From: Leptospira semungkisensis
Lineage (GTDB): Bacteria > Spirochaetota > Leptospiria > Leptospirales > Leptospiraceae
DNA: 64,000 nucleotides
Direction: 5' to 3'
Assembly (NCBI RefSeq): GCF_004770055.1
Contig: NZ_RQEP01000005.1
Location: 1,054,001 to 1,118,000 of the forward strand
Below the pieces are notes generated by a model. It saw only the letters and a program-made list of their open reading frames with translations, was not told the DNA's origin and did not search any database. Position 1 is the stretch's first letter. Each line of letters starts with the position of its first letter. A program made the translations under genes and the position numbers. Of this stretch, positions 53,403-63,352 are shown piece by piece.

Positions 53403-54641
53403 CTACCTCGCGATCGAGACTTTCAATTTCATCGCTTTACGCGACCGTGATTTGGAAGTCTTTTTCTTAGGATAAGCCACACCTGCATAGATGGACTCCA
53501 AGGAATCTGTGACATCGTCCCAAGTGCATTCTGCTGCGGTCTTTCTTGCCTGAGCACCTAGCTTTTTCGCGAGCTTTTGATTCTCTGCAAGCAAGCAAGA
53601 CTGTTCTATAAATTCTTCTTCTTTATCGAAGCCGCAGAGTAGCGCTGACTTGCCGTGCTTTAAGTGTTGGTTGGCGGCAGCATAATCGTATGCAACGATT
53701 GGAAGTCCAGAAGCCATTGCCTCTACTACTACGTTCCCAAAGGTTTCGGTCAGACTTGGGAACAAGAACACATCTCCGGTAGCATAATGCTCCGCGAGAT
53801 CTTGGCCTTTTCTCATTCCTCTGAAAATGAAATCTGGATTCTCGGATAATAATTTTTCTTTCGAAGGACCATCACCGACTAACACTAGTTTTGCGTTGTT
53901 AGTCTTTGTCTGGATCTTGCGAAAAGATCTTACGAGTAAATCTAAGTTTTTCTCAGGAGCAAGTCTTCCTACATAAAGGATGGCGGTGTCGGAGGCTTTC
54001 AATCCCCATTCTTCTCTTAAGCTTTCTTTTCTTCTCGCTGGATGGAATAGATCGGAGTCTATGCCTCGGGAAACAACTTGCACATTCGAGTAACCGGAAG
54101 TTTGGAGTTGTACTGCGATCTGAGAGGTTGGGACCAAGGTAGTTTGGGTTCTATTATGCAATCCTCTTAGATAATTGTGCACGATCTTTCCCATGAATCC
54201 GAACTTATAATATTTCGCATACGCATGGAAATTCGTTCTGAAGTCGCTGACTACAGGGATCCCAACATGTCTTGCTGCTCTCACTGCAGACCAGCCAAGA
54301 GGTCCTTCGGTGACTACATGAACTATATCAGGTTTTTCTAATTGGATCAATCTACGGAGAAGATACTTCTCCGGAAAGCCGAAACGAAGATCTTCATAGA
54401 GTGGGATCTTTGCGCCTCGGACTAAAACTTCTCTATAATTTCCGTTGGCTGTTGCATAATCAGTCGGGCCTTGCTTGGGGCGCACTAAAAGGATCTCGTG
54501 GCCTCTTTGTAATAGATCGCCCAACATTCTATGCAATGTCTTTGCGACTCCATTGATTTCCGGAGGAAAGGTCTCGGTAACTACTAAAATGCGGAACGGA
54601 CCCGCGGTAGGAGCTGATTTTGGAATGATCGATGGATACAT
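53403..54641 (-). CDS. GT4-family glycosyltransferase
   Basis: 412 residues, GT-B fold. The N-terminal domain starts FRILVVTETFPPEINGVAKTLHRML, a typical GT4 opening with the Gly-rich NGVAKT loop. The C-terminal nucleotide-sugar part has YVGRLAPEKNLDLLVRSF, LVGDGPSKEKL and the E-x7-E motif FPSLTETFGNVVVEAMASG. It probably adds a hexose to an envelope lipid or glycan at the inner membrane. The first ~15 residues (SIIPKSAPTAG) look non-domain. The closest types are alpha-mannosyltransferases of the PimB / GPI class. The C-terminus is Lys/Arg-rich. Sugar and acceptor unknown. Confidence 0.88.
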   Translation of the reverse strand: MYPSIIPKSAPTAGPFRILVVTETFPPEINGVAKTLHRMLGDLLQRGHEILLVRPKQGPTDYATANGNYREVLVRGAKIPLYEDLRFGFPEKYLLRRLIQLEKPDIVHVVTEGPLGWSAVRAARHVGIPVVSDFRTNFHAYAKYYKFGFMGKIVHNYLRGLHNRTQTTLVPTSQIAVQLQTSGYSNVQVVSRGIDSDLFHPARRKESLREEWGLKASDTAILYVGRLAPEKNLDLLVRSFRKIQTKTNNAKLVLVGDGPSKEKLLSENPDFIFRGMRKGQDLAEHYATGDVFLFPSLTETFGNVVVEAMASGLPIVAYDYAAANQHLKHGKSALLCGFDKEEEFIEQSCLLAENQKLAKKLGAQARKTAAECTWDDVTDSLESIYAGVAYPKKKTSKSRSRKAMKLKVSIAR

Positions 54642-54727
54642 CGACCTATGATTCTGTATGATACTTGTATCTAATCCGTGAAGGGAAGATTACTTTTTTG
54701 TTACAGACGCTTAGACCATCGTACGGT

Positions 54728-55801
54728 TTATTGAGCAACTCCGGTATTGTATGCAGTACGCAAAAGTCTTCCGCAATAGACCGATTCTGCGTACGCCAAT
54801 GCAGAAGTGGAGTATCTGGCCAGGATCCCGTATGTGGTTCCGCTGGAATCGATCCAAGGATAGAATCCGAACTTTCCGGGACTGCTATAAGAGCTATCGC
54901 TTTGAGGAGAATCTTCCAACCAATGTGCGTAGGAATAATGTACATCTTCCTTATTGATCCCGGTAGTAAACGGAGAATACAATGCTTGGGAAGGATGCAG
55001 TGCGGGAAGTGTGGGAACTGTATCCGCTCCCAGGTAGGAACTGATCGTTAGATTGGAATTTAATATTCTCTGTAAGAATAGCGCGTATACTTGAGGAGTA
55101 GTTTGCACTCCTCCCGCCAGTTGAGGAGTTGCATAGAAGAAGTCAGGATTTGCGCCGCCAAGTACTACGTTAGCGATCTCGCTTGTGAGCTGGGTTCGGT
55201 CATACGTAGTGAGAGCCGGAGTGAGAGCGCTCGGATTTAAGGCAGCATACGCCTGAAAATGTCCACCGTTATAATAAAACTTATTCTCATCGCCCGTATG
55301 TTGGAAATTATTATTATTCGTACCATCTCTTCCCGGGCCGTTGGTGAAGCAGCTATTGACAGTGGTCACATTGCATTTGTTGTCTTGCACATTATCATAA
55401 CCCGATTGCATGCGAAGATAAAATTGTTCGTTCGTACCTGGAGTTCCTACCTTCTCCAGAACATAAGCTCCCCAAATCCATTTAGAAGCGGAGGCTATCA
55501 AAAGACTAGTCGTCTGATTGACTGTTCCGTTAACAGAAGAATAACCGAAGGCACCTGTTCCGTCTCCTATCTCCCAATAGAACGCACCTAGTTTTGTGCA
55601 GGAGAGATTCGTAGTAGCAGTAGTTTCAACTGCATCTAACTTGGACTGCTTGCTCACATCCACTACTGTATATGTAGCAGGAACTTGCACATGATCCAAG
55701 GCAAAGAGAGCGTTTTCGATACTGCTGGAATTTTCAGGAGGCTTTGGGCAACCTAATAGAAATGAAAGTAGAATAAGAACTAAAACTGAATGATGTCTCA
55801 T
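54728..55801 (-). CDS. beta-lactamase/PBP-fold serine hydrolase-like lipoprotein
   Basis: 357 residues with a signal sequence and lipobox LLGC (Cys18). The mature part has the three marks of the SxxK serine-hydrolase fold in order: SASK (Ser104-Lys107), YYN (Tyr176-x-Asn178), and KFG (in SPGKFGFYPW), the last standing for KTG/HxG. Cysteines in SYNC-like and TVNSCF positions could form disulfides. It may be a DD-peptidase, an esterase or an inactive relative; a true beta-lactamase role is not supported. It follows the glycosyltransferase on the same strand 86 bases upstream. The YSSVNG and Asn-rich stretches are unusual for the family. Confidence 0.68.
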   Translation of the reverse strand: MRHHSVLVLILLSFLLGCPKPPENSSSIENALFALDHVQVPATYTVVDVSKQSKLDAVETTATTNLSCTKLGAFYWEIGDGTGAFGYSSVNGTVNQTTSLLIASASKWIWGAYVLEKVGTPGTNEQFYLRMQSGYDNVQDNKCNVTTVNSCFTNGPGRDGTNNNNFQHTGDENKFYYNGGHFQAYAALNPSALTPALTTYDRTQLTSEIANVVLGGANPDFFYATPQLAGGVQTTPQVYALFLQRILNSNLTISSYLGADTVPTLPALHPSQALYSPFTTGINKEDVHYSYAHWLEDSPQSDSSYSSPGKFGFYPWIDSSGTTYGILARYSTSALAYAESVYCGRLLRTAYNTGVAQ

Positions 55802-56009
55802 AGATAGGATCTTTCCGTTTGAAAGAGATCTTGCTTAGTATATAGGACGAAAAAGAAAGAAGGATCCATACTTAGGATGCTGCCTTTGATCGACTCTAAT
55901 ACTCTGATCAAAAAATTAATCGAACCCGTTCAGAATGGAAAGCCTAAAACGAAATCATTTTGGAAATATTTTTTTGTGAAACGGTGAAATATCCTAAGCA
56001 AAGGACTGT

Positions 56010-56417
56010 TTACTTCTTTTTCTTAAGTGCTGATTGATCTGGCTTTGGATTGCGAAGCTCATTTAATTTTCCAAAGAGCCATTTCTCAGATTCGATCTCT
56101 TTTCCATCCGCCATTTTGATCTTATACGCTGTGCCTGTGATCGAGGATCTACTTGCTATTCCTTTGATAAAATCTTCGGTGGTCTTGATCTGACTCTTAG
56201 CAGAATCGTATTTGCGAAGTAGATGTGCCTTTGCCTCGTCCAGTTTATGTTCGGAACCGTTCCGGATAAACACACATCCCTTGCAGGAATCCAAACTCGC
56301 TATCAAGGATCGGATCTCTGTCTCAGGCTCTATGGCAGATAGTGAGGATACTGAAGAGAGAAGAACTAGGCTGAGTGAGAGTAGCGCGATATTGAATAAT
56401 GAAATAATCTTTTTCAT
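56010..56417 (-). CDS. DUF5329-family (YfeK-like) exported protein
   Basis: About 135 residues from the ATG at 56417, chosen because a clean signal peptide follows (KKIISLFNIALLSLSLVLL); the longer frame from 56486 starts inside another hydrophobic stretch. The mature protein reads IRSLIASLDSCKGCVFIRNGSEHKLDEAKAHLL (quoted in part), then SRSSITGTAYKIKMADGKEIES and WLFGKL, the whole DUF5329 pattern also seen in E. coli YfeK. The SCKGC pair is the family's cysteine pair. Periplasmic, function unknown. A poly-Lys tail ends the protein. 208 bases of ordinary AT-rich spacer follow. Confidence 0.82.
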   Translation of the reverse strand: MKKIISLFNIALLSLSLVLLSSVSSLSAIEPETEIRSLIASLDSCKGCVFIRNGSEHKLDEAKAHLLRKYDSAKSQIKTTEDFIKGIASRSSITGTAYKIKMADGKEIESEKWLFGKLNELRNPKPDQSALKKKK

Positions 56418-56493
56418 GAAGGCCTTCTTAAATAGAAAATAAATCTCTTTGGATACAAGGACCATTAGAACCCAAAAAGGCTCCATAGTTCGA

Positions 56494-57264
56494 TTATATT
56501 TTGATCAGTTTTCCTTCCTTCCAAACCTGAAACTCACCCGGTTGCAAAGAGGTCCAAACCTCATTTTGGGTCAAAGGGGCTGTTGCTAAAACGGTAACCA
56601 CATCCTTTGGGCCGGTATGTTTTCTAAAATCTATGCTTAGATCCGCATCGATGAGCTGAGCTTCTCCGAAAGGAGAATGTCTCGTGATATAAACCAGTTT
56701 AGTGGAGCAATACGCGTACAGATATTTGGAATCCGAGACCAAAAGATTAGAAACTCCCATGCTTCCCAACTTGCTTAAGAGCTTGCGAATTTCCTGAGCG
56801 AGCAAGGTTTCATTCTTAGGTCTTTCCTTGAATTTCTTTTTCAATTGAGAAAGAAACCAACAAAATCCGTGCTCGCTATCGGTAGTTCCCACAGGAAAGA
56901 AATCTTTCAGAGTCTCCTTCTTGATCCCTTTCAACTGACCGTTATGTGCAAATGTCCAATATTGACCCCAAAGTTCCCGGACGAAGGGGTGAGTGTTCAT
57001 CAGATCCACCTTACCTCGGTTTGCTTTCCGGATATGAGAGATGATGATATTGCTTTTGATCGGATAGGTTCGAACAAGTTCTGCCAGATGGGAATCTACG
57101 CTCGGTTTGGGATCATGAAAAACACGACAGCCCTTTCCTTCATAGAATACGATCCCCCATCCATCCTTATGTGGCCCTGTCTTTCCGCCTCTTTGGACTA
57201 GGCCAGTAAAGCTGAAGCATATATCTGTGGGAACATTTGCGCTCATTCCTAAGAGCTCGCACAT
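56494..57264 (-). CDS. class II glutamine amidotransferase, YafJ type
   Basis: 256 residues. The N-terminal Cys2 is the nucleophile (MCELLGM), as in all class II GATases. Further family marks are [19 protein letters not shown] with HTHPF-like [10 protein letters not shown], and FAHNGQLKG, where the Asn-Gly forms the oxyanion hole. It hydrolyses glutamine to glutamate and ammonia. No synthase domain is attached, as in YafJ-like stand-alone enzymes. The RBS AGAGGA precedes the ATG. It diverges from the next glycosyltransferase. Confidence 0.9.
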   Translation of the reverse strand: MCELLGMSANVPTDICFSFTGLVQRGGKTGPHKDGWGIVFYEGKGCRVFHDPKPSVDSHLAELVRTYPIKSNIIISHIRKANRGKVDLMNTHPFVRELWGQYWTFAHNGQLKGIKKETLKDFFPVGTTDSEHGFCWFLSQLKKKFKERPKNETLLAQEIRKLLSKLGSMGVSNLLVSDSKYLYAYCSTKLVYITRHSPFGEAQLIDADLSIDFRKHTGPKDVVTVLATAPLTQNEVWTSLQPGEFQVWKEGKLIKI

Positions 57265-57390
57265 ATTGGGAATCCTCTGCTATAATGAATATATTGTCAT
57301 TAAAGCGAATTCGATTTGTCCAGGATTTTTTCTAAAAAGGAATAAACGTTACTCCTTGCAGAATTCAAGCGGAAAGCCCAATTTGATCGG

Positions 57391-58512
57391 GTGATTCTTC
57401 ATATAGATACGGAAACCGGCTGGAGAGGAGGAGAGAGACAGCTCTTTCTTCTGGCAGAAGGTTTAAAAAAACACAAGATCCCTCAACTGATCCTATGCAA
57501 ACCAGGTTCGGCCTTACAGACCAGAGCGACGGAAGTAGGACTTCCTACCGTTACTCTCCCATTGAAGGGAGAATGGGATCTTGCCTCCGTAAAGGCATTG
57601 AGAGAGTTAGTAATCTCGAAGGGAATCAAACTCATTCACGCTCATACAGCTAAGGCTCATTCGATTGCATGGATGGCCAAGGCAAAACTTCCGAATGTAA
57701 AGCTAGTGGTCTCTCGCAGAGTGGATTTTCGGATCCGAAAGAATTGGTTTAGTAAAAGAAAATACATCTCCGATCGAGTGGATTTATTCCTAAGTGTTTC
57801 CAATCGTATTAGAGAGATACTTGTGATGGATGGGATCGATCCTGCCAAGGTAGTGACGGTTTATAGCGGTATCGATCTAAGCAGCTCTAAGAAAGCAGGC
57901 AATCCTGCTTATTTAAGAAAGGAATTCCATTTAGATAAGGATGAGCTCGTCATCGGGAATATAGCAGCTTTAGTTGATCACAAAGACCAGAAGACATTGC
58001 TAAATGCAATTTCTCTAATAGAGACCGATAAGAAATTCAAAGTACTGGTTGTTGGCGAAGGGGAACTTAGAAAAGAACTGGAGAGTCTTGCTTCCGCAAA
58101 GAATATTCTAGACAAGGTTATCTTTACAGGATTTAGGAATGATATTCCGGAGTTATTATCCGTATTCGATATTTTTACCCTTACCTCGAAAGAAGAAGGA
58201 CTCGGAACTTCCGTATTGGACGCGATGGCTTCCGGACTTCCGATAGTCGCTACGAACGGAGGAGGGATAGCCGAAATGCTCAGCGAAGGAGAAGGCGCTC
58301 TCGTGAAGGAAGTAGGGGATGCAAGTTCACTCGCGCAAGCGTATAAAACTCTATTAGAAGATCCTAAACTAAGAAAATCCATGGGATCCTTTAATAAGGA
58401 AGCGGTAAAGAGATTCTCCGTAAAGAATACAATCAAGAAAACGGAACTTGCTTATTATAGCCTTTTAGGCGAAGAGATCTATTCGAAAGGAAAACCAGGA
58501 GAAGCGGCATGA
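57391..58512 (+). CDS. GT4-family glycosyltransferase, LPS-type
   Basis: 373 residues from a GTG start; no convincing RBS, and a slightly earlier TTG is possible. GT-B fold: opening [21 protein letters not shown] (Gly-Gly loop), a middle [19 protein letters not shown] linker, then [13 protein letters not shown] and the E-x7-E motif [18 protein letters not shown]. The opening is typical of LPS core or O-antigen transferases. Its stop overlaps polA by four bases (ATGA), so it is coupled with a housekeeping gene, an odd pairing. Sugar unknown. Confidence 0.88.
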   Translation: MILHIDTETGWRGGERQLFLLAEGLKKHKIPQLILCKPGSALQTRATEVGLPTVTLPLKGEWDLASVKALRELVISKGIKLIHAHTAKAHSIAWMAKAKLPNVKLVVSRRVDFRIRKNWFSKRKYISDRVDLFLSVSNRIREILVMDGIDPAKVVTVYSGIDLSSSKKAGNPAYLRKEFHLDKDELVIGNIAALVDHKDQKTLLNAISLIETDKKFKVLVVGEGELRKELESLASAKNILDKVIFTGFRNDIPELLSVFDIFTLTSKEEGLGTSVLDAMASGLPIVATNGGGIAEMLSEGEGALVKEVGDASSLAQAYKTLLEDPKLRKSMGSFNKEAVKRFSVKNTIKKTELAYYSLLGEEIYSKGKPGEAA

Positions 58513-61253
58513 AGAAACTATTGATTGTGGACGGACACGCGTTTGCGTTTCGAGCCTATTATGCATTTGCCGCTTCCAATCTGAAGAATTCTAAAACAGG
58601 TCAGCCTAGTGGAGCAGTATTCGGATTCTTTCGAATGCTATTCAAATTATTCGAGGATTATTCCCCCACACATGTCGCTATGACCTTCGATCCGGGAGGA
58701 CCTTTGCATAGAGGAGAGCTATTCGCGAATTACAAGGCGAATCGCAAACCTATGCCGGAGGACTTGAGACCCCAACTGCATGAGATCATGGATACTTTGA
58801 AAGTATTGGGCTTCAAGATACTTAAGATAGAAAAACAAGAAGCGGACGATATTATAGGAACTCTCGCGGAGACTTACAAATCCAAAGCAAAGGAAGTACT
58901 GATCTTTTCCGGAGATAAGGACTTATATCAAGTATTAGAAAAAAAGAATGTAAAAATGCTCCGTGGAAAAAAGGGAGTCACTGAATTCGTGGAGATAGAT
59001 TCCGCTTGGGTCAAAGAAGAGATCGGAGTGGATGTGAAGCAGATCCCGGATTATATGGGGATCGTAGGCGACACTTCGGATAATATTCCAGGAGTGAAAG
59101 GGATCGGAGAGAAGGGAGCAAGTAAGCTTATCCAGGAATACAAGAACCTAGAAGGCATTTATAAGAATATAGATAAGATCAAGAATCCAGGATTAAAGGC
59201 CAAGCTAATAGAGCACAAAGAAAGCGCATTCTTATCCAGACAATTGGCTACCATCGTACGGGATTTGGATCTAGGAATTTCCGAAGACGATCTGAAGATC
59301 CCCGACTATGCCTCCGACGATGGAATCCGCTATTTAAAGAACCAAGGATACAATGTTCTTTCTAGGGACTTAGCTAAATCAGTAGGAAAGGAACCTCCTA
59401 AGGACGAACCGGAAACCGCAGATGCCTCTCGTCCGGAAGCTAAGAAAGGAATTTATAAGCGAGTAGAGAGCATAGAAGAATTAACCAAACTCGCTCGAGC
59501 CTGGAAAAAGTCTCCTATCTTGGCAGTGGATACGGAAACTACTTCCCAATATCCTTTCGAAGCAGAATTACTCGGGATCTCTCTTTGCAACCAAGAAGGT
59601 ACTGGCTTTTATATTCCGGTCACTCATTCCCAAGGATTATTTAGCGACCAACTGCTTCCTTTGGACCAAGTGCGAGAGATCTTAGGACCTGTCCTTGCGG
59701 AGCCTTCTATCCCGAAAGTCGGACAGAATATTAAGTATGATTTGATCGTTCTAGAGAATCACGGATTCGAAGTCGCGAATATAGTCTTCGATACCATGAT
59801 TGTTGCATATATTCTTCAACCCGAAAGTAGACGCTTCAATATGGACGATATGGCCGAAGATCTTCTGAATTATAAAACGATTTTGTACACTGATCTGGTT
59901 GGTACAGGAAAGAATAAGAAGAATCTTTGGGAAGTGGATCTGGATAAGGTGAGTGAATACGCCGCCGAAGATGCAGACATTACACTTCGATTATATAATG
60001 TTCTTCGCAAGTCCTTGAAACAGTCGGGATTGGAATCTCTCTTTAAGGAGATCGATCTACCTTTGATCCGTGTCTTGGCCGAAATGGAGAAGGCCGGGAT
60101 CGCAGTGGACGCTAAGTATTTTGCGGAACTCTCTAAGGACTTCCAGAGAGAGGTCAAGGATCTGGAACGAGGGATCTATAAGGCAGCAGGAAGAGAATTT
60201 AATATCGCTTCTACCAAAGAACTGCAAAAGATATTATTCGAAGAATTGCAATTGAGAGTAGTGAAAAAGACCCAGACAGGTTATTCCACCGATCACGAAG
60301 TTTTAGAAGAATTATTGGGAGAGCATCCTATCATCGAAAAACTTCTAGATTATAGAAAATACACCAAGCTCATCTCCACCTACGTGGAAACTCTTCCTAC
60401 AATGGTCTCTGCTAAGGATGGAAGGATCCATACTAGCTATAATATGACGATCGCCGCAACCGGAAGATTGTCTTCGACCGATCCGAACTTACAAAACATT
60501 CCGATCCGGGAGAAGGAAGGAAGATTGATCCGAAAAGGATTCATCTCCGGCCATAAGGATTTCGAGATCCTGAGCTTGGACTATTCTCAGATAGAACTTC
60601 GCATTATGGCGCATATTTCAGGTGACCCTGCGATGATGGATGCTTATAAGAAAGGAAAGGACATTCATAAGAGGACTGCTGCTGCGATCTACGGTGTTTC
60701 CGAAGATCAGGTCACTCCGGAAATGAGGGATAAGGCAAAGGTAGTTAACTTTTCCGTAATATATGGAGTGACTCCATACGGATTGAGCCGAAATCTTCGC
60801 ATCTCCAGAGAAGAGGCCAAGAATTTCATAGATAGATATCTTACCCAGTATCCTGGAGTTCAGAAATACATGGACGATACGATCGCCTTCTGCGAAGAAA
60901 AAGGCTATGTAGAGACTATGAAGGGAAGAAGAAGACCCGTCCCAGATATCAATTCTACTCATAGACAAGCCAAGGAAGGAGCCAAGCGAGTGGCTATTAA
61001 CACTCCTATCCAAGGAACTTGCGCAGACATGATCAAGATCGCAATGATGCAGATCCAAGATGAGATCGTAAAAAGAAAATGGAAGACCAAACTACTTTTG
61101 CAAGTGCATGACGAATTAGTATTTGAAGTTCATAAATCCGAAAAGGACGAGTTCTATAAAGTAAGTAAGGCAATGATGGAGAACGCACTTCCTTTAAGTA
61201 TTCCGATCAAGGTAGAAGGTAAATTCGGACAAAACTGGGACGAGGCACATTAA
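58509..61253 (+). CDS. polA: DNA polymerase I
   Basis: 914 residues with all three activities. The 5'-3' exonuclease is N-terminal ([19 protein letters not shown], then GDKDLYQVL and [19 protein letters not shown]). The 3'-5' exonuclease keeps its acidic motif at Asp341 and Glu343 (VDTETTS). The polymerase has Asp691 in LDYSQIELR, the O-helix [14 protein letters not shown] with Phe at the dideoxy-selectivity place, and Asp868-Glu869 in [10 protein letters not shown]. It fills gaps after primer removal and in repair. Start overlaps the upstream glycosyltransferase stop. Proofreading residues are intact, unlike in some PolA enzymes. Firm call. Confidence 0.98.
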   Translation: MKKLLIVDGHAFAFRAYYAFAASNLKNSKTGQPSGAVFGFFRMLFKLFEDYSPTHVAMTFDPGGPLHRGELFANYKANRKPMPEDLRPQLHEIMDTLKVLGFKILKIEKQEADDIIGTLAETYKSKAKEVLIFSGDKDLYQVLEKKNVKMLRGKKGVTEFVEIDSAWVKEEIGVDVKQIPDYMGIVGDTSDNIPGVKGIGEKGASKLIQEYKNLEGIYKNIDKIKNPGLKAKLIEHKESAFLSRQLATIVRDLDLGISEDDLKIPDYASDDGIRYLKNQGYNVLSRDLAKSVGKEPPKDEPETADASRPEAKKGIYKRVESIEELTKLARAWKKSPILAVDTETTSQYPFEAELLGISLCNQEGTGFYIPVTHSQGLFSDQLLPLDQVREILGPVLAEPSIPKVGQNIKYDLIVLENHGFEVANIVFDTMIVAYILQPESRRFNMDDMAEDLLNYKTILYTDLVGTGKNKKNLWEVDLDKVSEYAAEDADITLRLYNVLRKSLKQSGLESLFKEIDLPLIRVLAEMEKAGIAVDAKYFAELSKDFQREVKDLERGIYKAAGREFNIASTKELQKILFEELQLRVVKKTQTGYSTDHEVLEELLGEHPIIEKLLDYRKYTKLISTYVETLPTMVSAKDGRIHTSYNMTIAATGRLSSTDPNLQNIPIREKEGRLIRKGFISGHKDFEILSLDYSQIELRIMAHISGDPAMMDAYKKGKDIHKRTAAAIYGVSEDQVTPEMRDKAKVVNFSVIYGVTPYGLSRNLRISREEAKNFIDRYLTQYPGVQKYMDDTIAFCEEKGYVETMKGRRRPVPDINSTHRQAKEGAKRVAINTPIQGTCADMIKIAMMQIQDEIVKRKWKTKLLLQVHDELVFEVHKSEKDEFYKVSKAMMENALPLSIPIKVEGKFGQNWDEAH

Positions 61254-61347
61254 AGAAGATCCTTTCTTCCTCTTATTCAATAGACCCGCGTTTTTTGGTT
61301 GAGTCGACTTTCTACCATGCATTAGAATTCGGCTGCTTGGTGGGACG

Positions 61348-62304
61348 ATGGGATCCAAATATACAAGAAAAGATTTCCTAAATCGATTTGCTGCTTCCTT
61401 CGCGGGAGCGGCTATGATCGACTCATTCTATCGTCCTCTCTTCACACAAACAACGGGAGTTGCAAAGATGTTAAAGAGAAGGATCCCAAAAACAGGAGAA
61501 GAAATTCCTGCAATCGGCCTGGGTACTTGGCAGACATTGGATGTGGATCCGGATCCTTCTTCTCTTGCTCCTCTGAAAGAGGTTTTGGCAGAGTTCTTGA
61601 ATGCAGGCGGAGGTGTGGTGGACTCTTCTCCCATGTATGGTCGTTCCGAAGAGATCTTCGGAATACTTTCCAAGGATGTCTCTGCGAACGATAAGAAGAA
61701 ATTTTTTTTAGCGACCAAGGTTTGGACTAGAGGAGAATCCGCAGGAAAGGCACAGATAGAAGCATCTTTTCGAAAAATGAAAGCGGATCAGATAGATCTA
61801 TTCCAGATTCATAATTTACTCGATACCCAAACCCATCTCAAGACACTGAGAGATCTGAAAGATAAATCAAGAATTCGTTATATAGGCCTGACTCATTTTA
61901 CTTCCTCAGCATTCTCCGAAATGGAAAAGATCTCTATCAAAGAAAAACCTGATTTCCTTCAGATACCTTATTCCATAATTACTCGCGAAGCAGAACAAAG
62001 GATCTTGCCGTTCGCTTTGGAAAATGGGATCGCCGTTCTTATCAATCGTCCTTTCGAAGAAGGAGGCTTATTCCATAAGGCAAAAGGAAAGACCTTGCCC
62101 GAATATTTTAAAGAATGGGATTGCAATTCGTTTGCCCAAGCCTTCTTAAAATATTTACTTTCTCATCCCGCGGTAACCGCAGTTATTCCGGCGACTTCCA
62201 AGGTCTCTCACCTAAAGGATAATTTGCAGGCAGGTTTAGGTAGATTTCCGGATTCTAAGGAGAGAAAAGTTTTTCTCTCGAACTTACTAGACGCTTTGGA
62301 CTGA
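61348..62304 (+). CDS. aldo/keto reductase with a twin-arginine-like N-terminus
   Basis: 318 residues. The first ~40 residues (KYTRKDFLNRFAASFAGAAMI) look like a degenerate Tat signal: the RR pair is R-K here. The barrel follows from IPAIGLGTWQTLDV. Catalytic tetrad candidates are Asp and Tyr in VVDSSPMYGRSE, Lys in LATKVWT and His in FQIHNLL, all present. The C-terminal NADPH end reads VIPATSKVSHLKDNLQAGLG. It would reduce small aldehydes or ketones. If the leader really is a Tat signal the enzyme acts outside the cytoplasm, unusual for this family. Lies alone after polA. Confidence 0.85.
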   Translation: MGSKYTRKDFLNRFAASFAGAAMIDSFYRPLFTQTTGVAKMLKRRIPKTGEEIPAIGLGTWQTLDVDPDPSSLAPLKEVLAEFLNAGGGVVDSSPMYGRSEEIFGILSKDVSANDKKKFFLATKVWTRGESAGKAQIEASFRKMKADQIDLFQIHNLLDTQTHLKTLRDLKDKSRIRYIGLTHFTSSAFSEMEKISIKEKPDFLQIPYSIITREAEQRILPFALENGIAVLINRPFEEGGLFHKAKGKTLPEYFKEWDCNSFAQAFLKYLLSHPAVTAVIPATSKVSHLKDNLQAGLGRFPDSKERKVFLSNLLDALD

Positions 62305-62377
62305 GCTCTTTTTTTAGGATTTCCGCTTTTCATTCTTTTTAGGGGGAGTAGAATACGACCCGCTTTTAGGAGGCTGT

Positions 62378-63274
62378 ATGTCGGAACCCCTTTGGAGAAC
62401 TCATCCCTTAGCTTGGAAGGCATCCGGCTCCTTCTTCGAATGGAAGAAAAAGAAATTATTCTACAAGATCTCAGGAGAAGGAGAAGCCATTCTACTTCTA
62501 CATGGATTTCCCACTTCTTCTTGGGATTGGAAGGATGTGTGGGAACAATTATCTCAAAAATATAAACTTCTCACATTCGATTATCTTGGCTTCGGATTCT
62601 CGGAAAAGCCTAAAGAAGGGCATTATTCTATCTTCGAATATGCGGACCAAGCGGAGTTCTTCCTACAAGAACAAGGGATCAAATCTCTTCATCTTTTTGC
62701 GCATGATTTGGGAGATACAGTCGCACAAGAATTGCTTGCGAGATTTAGAGAAAAATTATCCGGACAAAGAATAGGAGGTCCAGATATCAAAAGCGTGTTC
62801 TTCTTGAATGGTGGGATCTTTCCTGAGACTCATAGACCTAGGGCTGTGCAGAAATTATTGAACGGTCCTTTAGGATTCTTATTCTCCCGTCTAGTAAATA
62901 AGACCTCCTTTCAAAAAAGTTTTTCCGAGATCTTTGGGCCGACCACTAAGCCAAACAAAGAAGAATTGGATGGATTCTGGGAATGTGTAAGTAACGGAGG
63001 AGGAAAAGCAATCTATCATAAACTCATCCGCTACATGAGAGAGCGTAAAAGTTTCAGAGAGAGATGGGTAGGTTCCATCTTGGATTCTCCCGTTCCGTTT
63101 GCGTTCGGTGACGGGCTAATCGATCCAGTGAGTGGAAAACACGTAGTAGAAAGATTGAAAGAGCTTCGTCCAGAAGCTAGAGTTTATGAATTTCAGAACA
63201 TTGGACATTATCCTCAAACAGAAGCTCCCGATCAGGTGCTCAAAGCCTATCTCAACTTTCGAACGAGCGTTTAG
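62378..63274 (+). CDS. alpha/beta hydrolase with Asp nucleophile (epoxide hydrolase / haloalkane dehalogenase type)
   Basis: 298 residues. The oxyanion motif is HGFPTSSWDW. The nucleophile elbow reads AHDLGD, with Asp110 in place of Ser, as in epoxide hydrolases, haloalkane dehalogenases and the MEST group. The acid is probably in FGDGLIDPVSG and the His is His277 (NIGHYPQTEAPDQ). These enzymes open epoxides or cleave C-halogen bonds through an ester to Asp. The trailing Gly of HDxGD is typical of the MEST type. RBS AGGAGG lies close before the ATG. Substrate unknown; no regulator is adjacent. Confidence 0.85.
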   Translation: MSEPLWRTHPLAWKASGSFFEWKKKKLFYKISGEGEAILLLHGFPTSSWDWKDVWEQLSQKYKLLTFDYLGFGFSEKPKEGHYSIFEYADQAEFFLQEQGIKSLHLFAHDLGDTVAQELLARFREKLSGQRIGGPDIKSVFFLNGGIFPETHRPRAVQKLLNGPLGFLFSRLVNKTSFQKSFSEIFGPTTKPNKEELDGFWECVSNGGGKAIYHKLIRYMRERKSFRERWVGSILDSPVPFAFGDGLIDPVSGKHVVERLKELRPEARVYEFQNIGHYPQTEAPDQVLKAYLNFRTSV

Positions 63275-63352
63275 TTTTCTTGGGCTCTTACTCTTTAATA
63301 ATTCCTTGAAAAAAGGGGGAAACCTGACAAACTGTAAGAAAGCGAAATAATC

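Noticed and set aside
54728..55801. A beta-lactamase resistance gene
   Set aside because: The KTG box is replaced by KFG and spacing is odd; the fold resemblance does not support antibiotic hydrolysis.
60618..61058. 146-codon minus-strand open frame inside polA
   Set aside because: Antisense to the polymerase catalytic domain, Ser/Leu-rich, no RBS.
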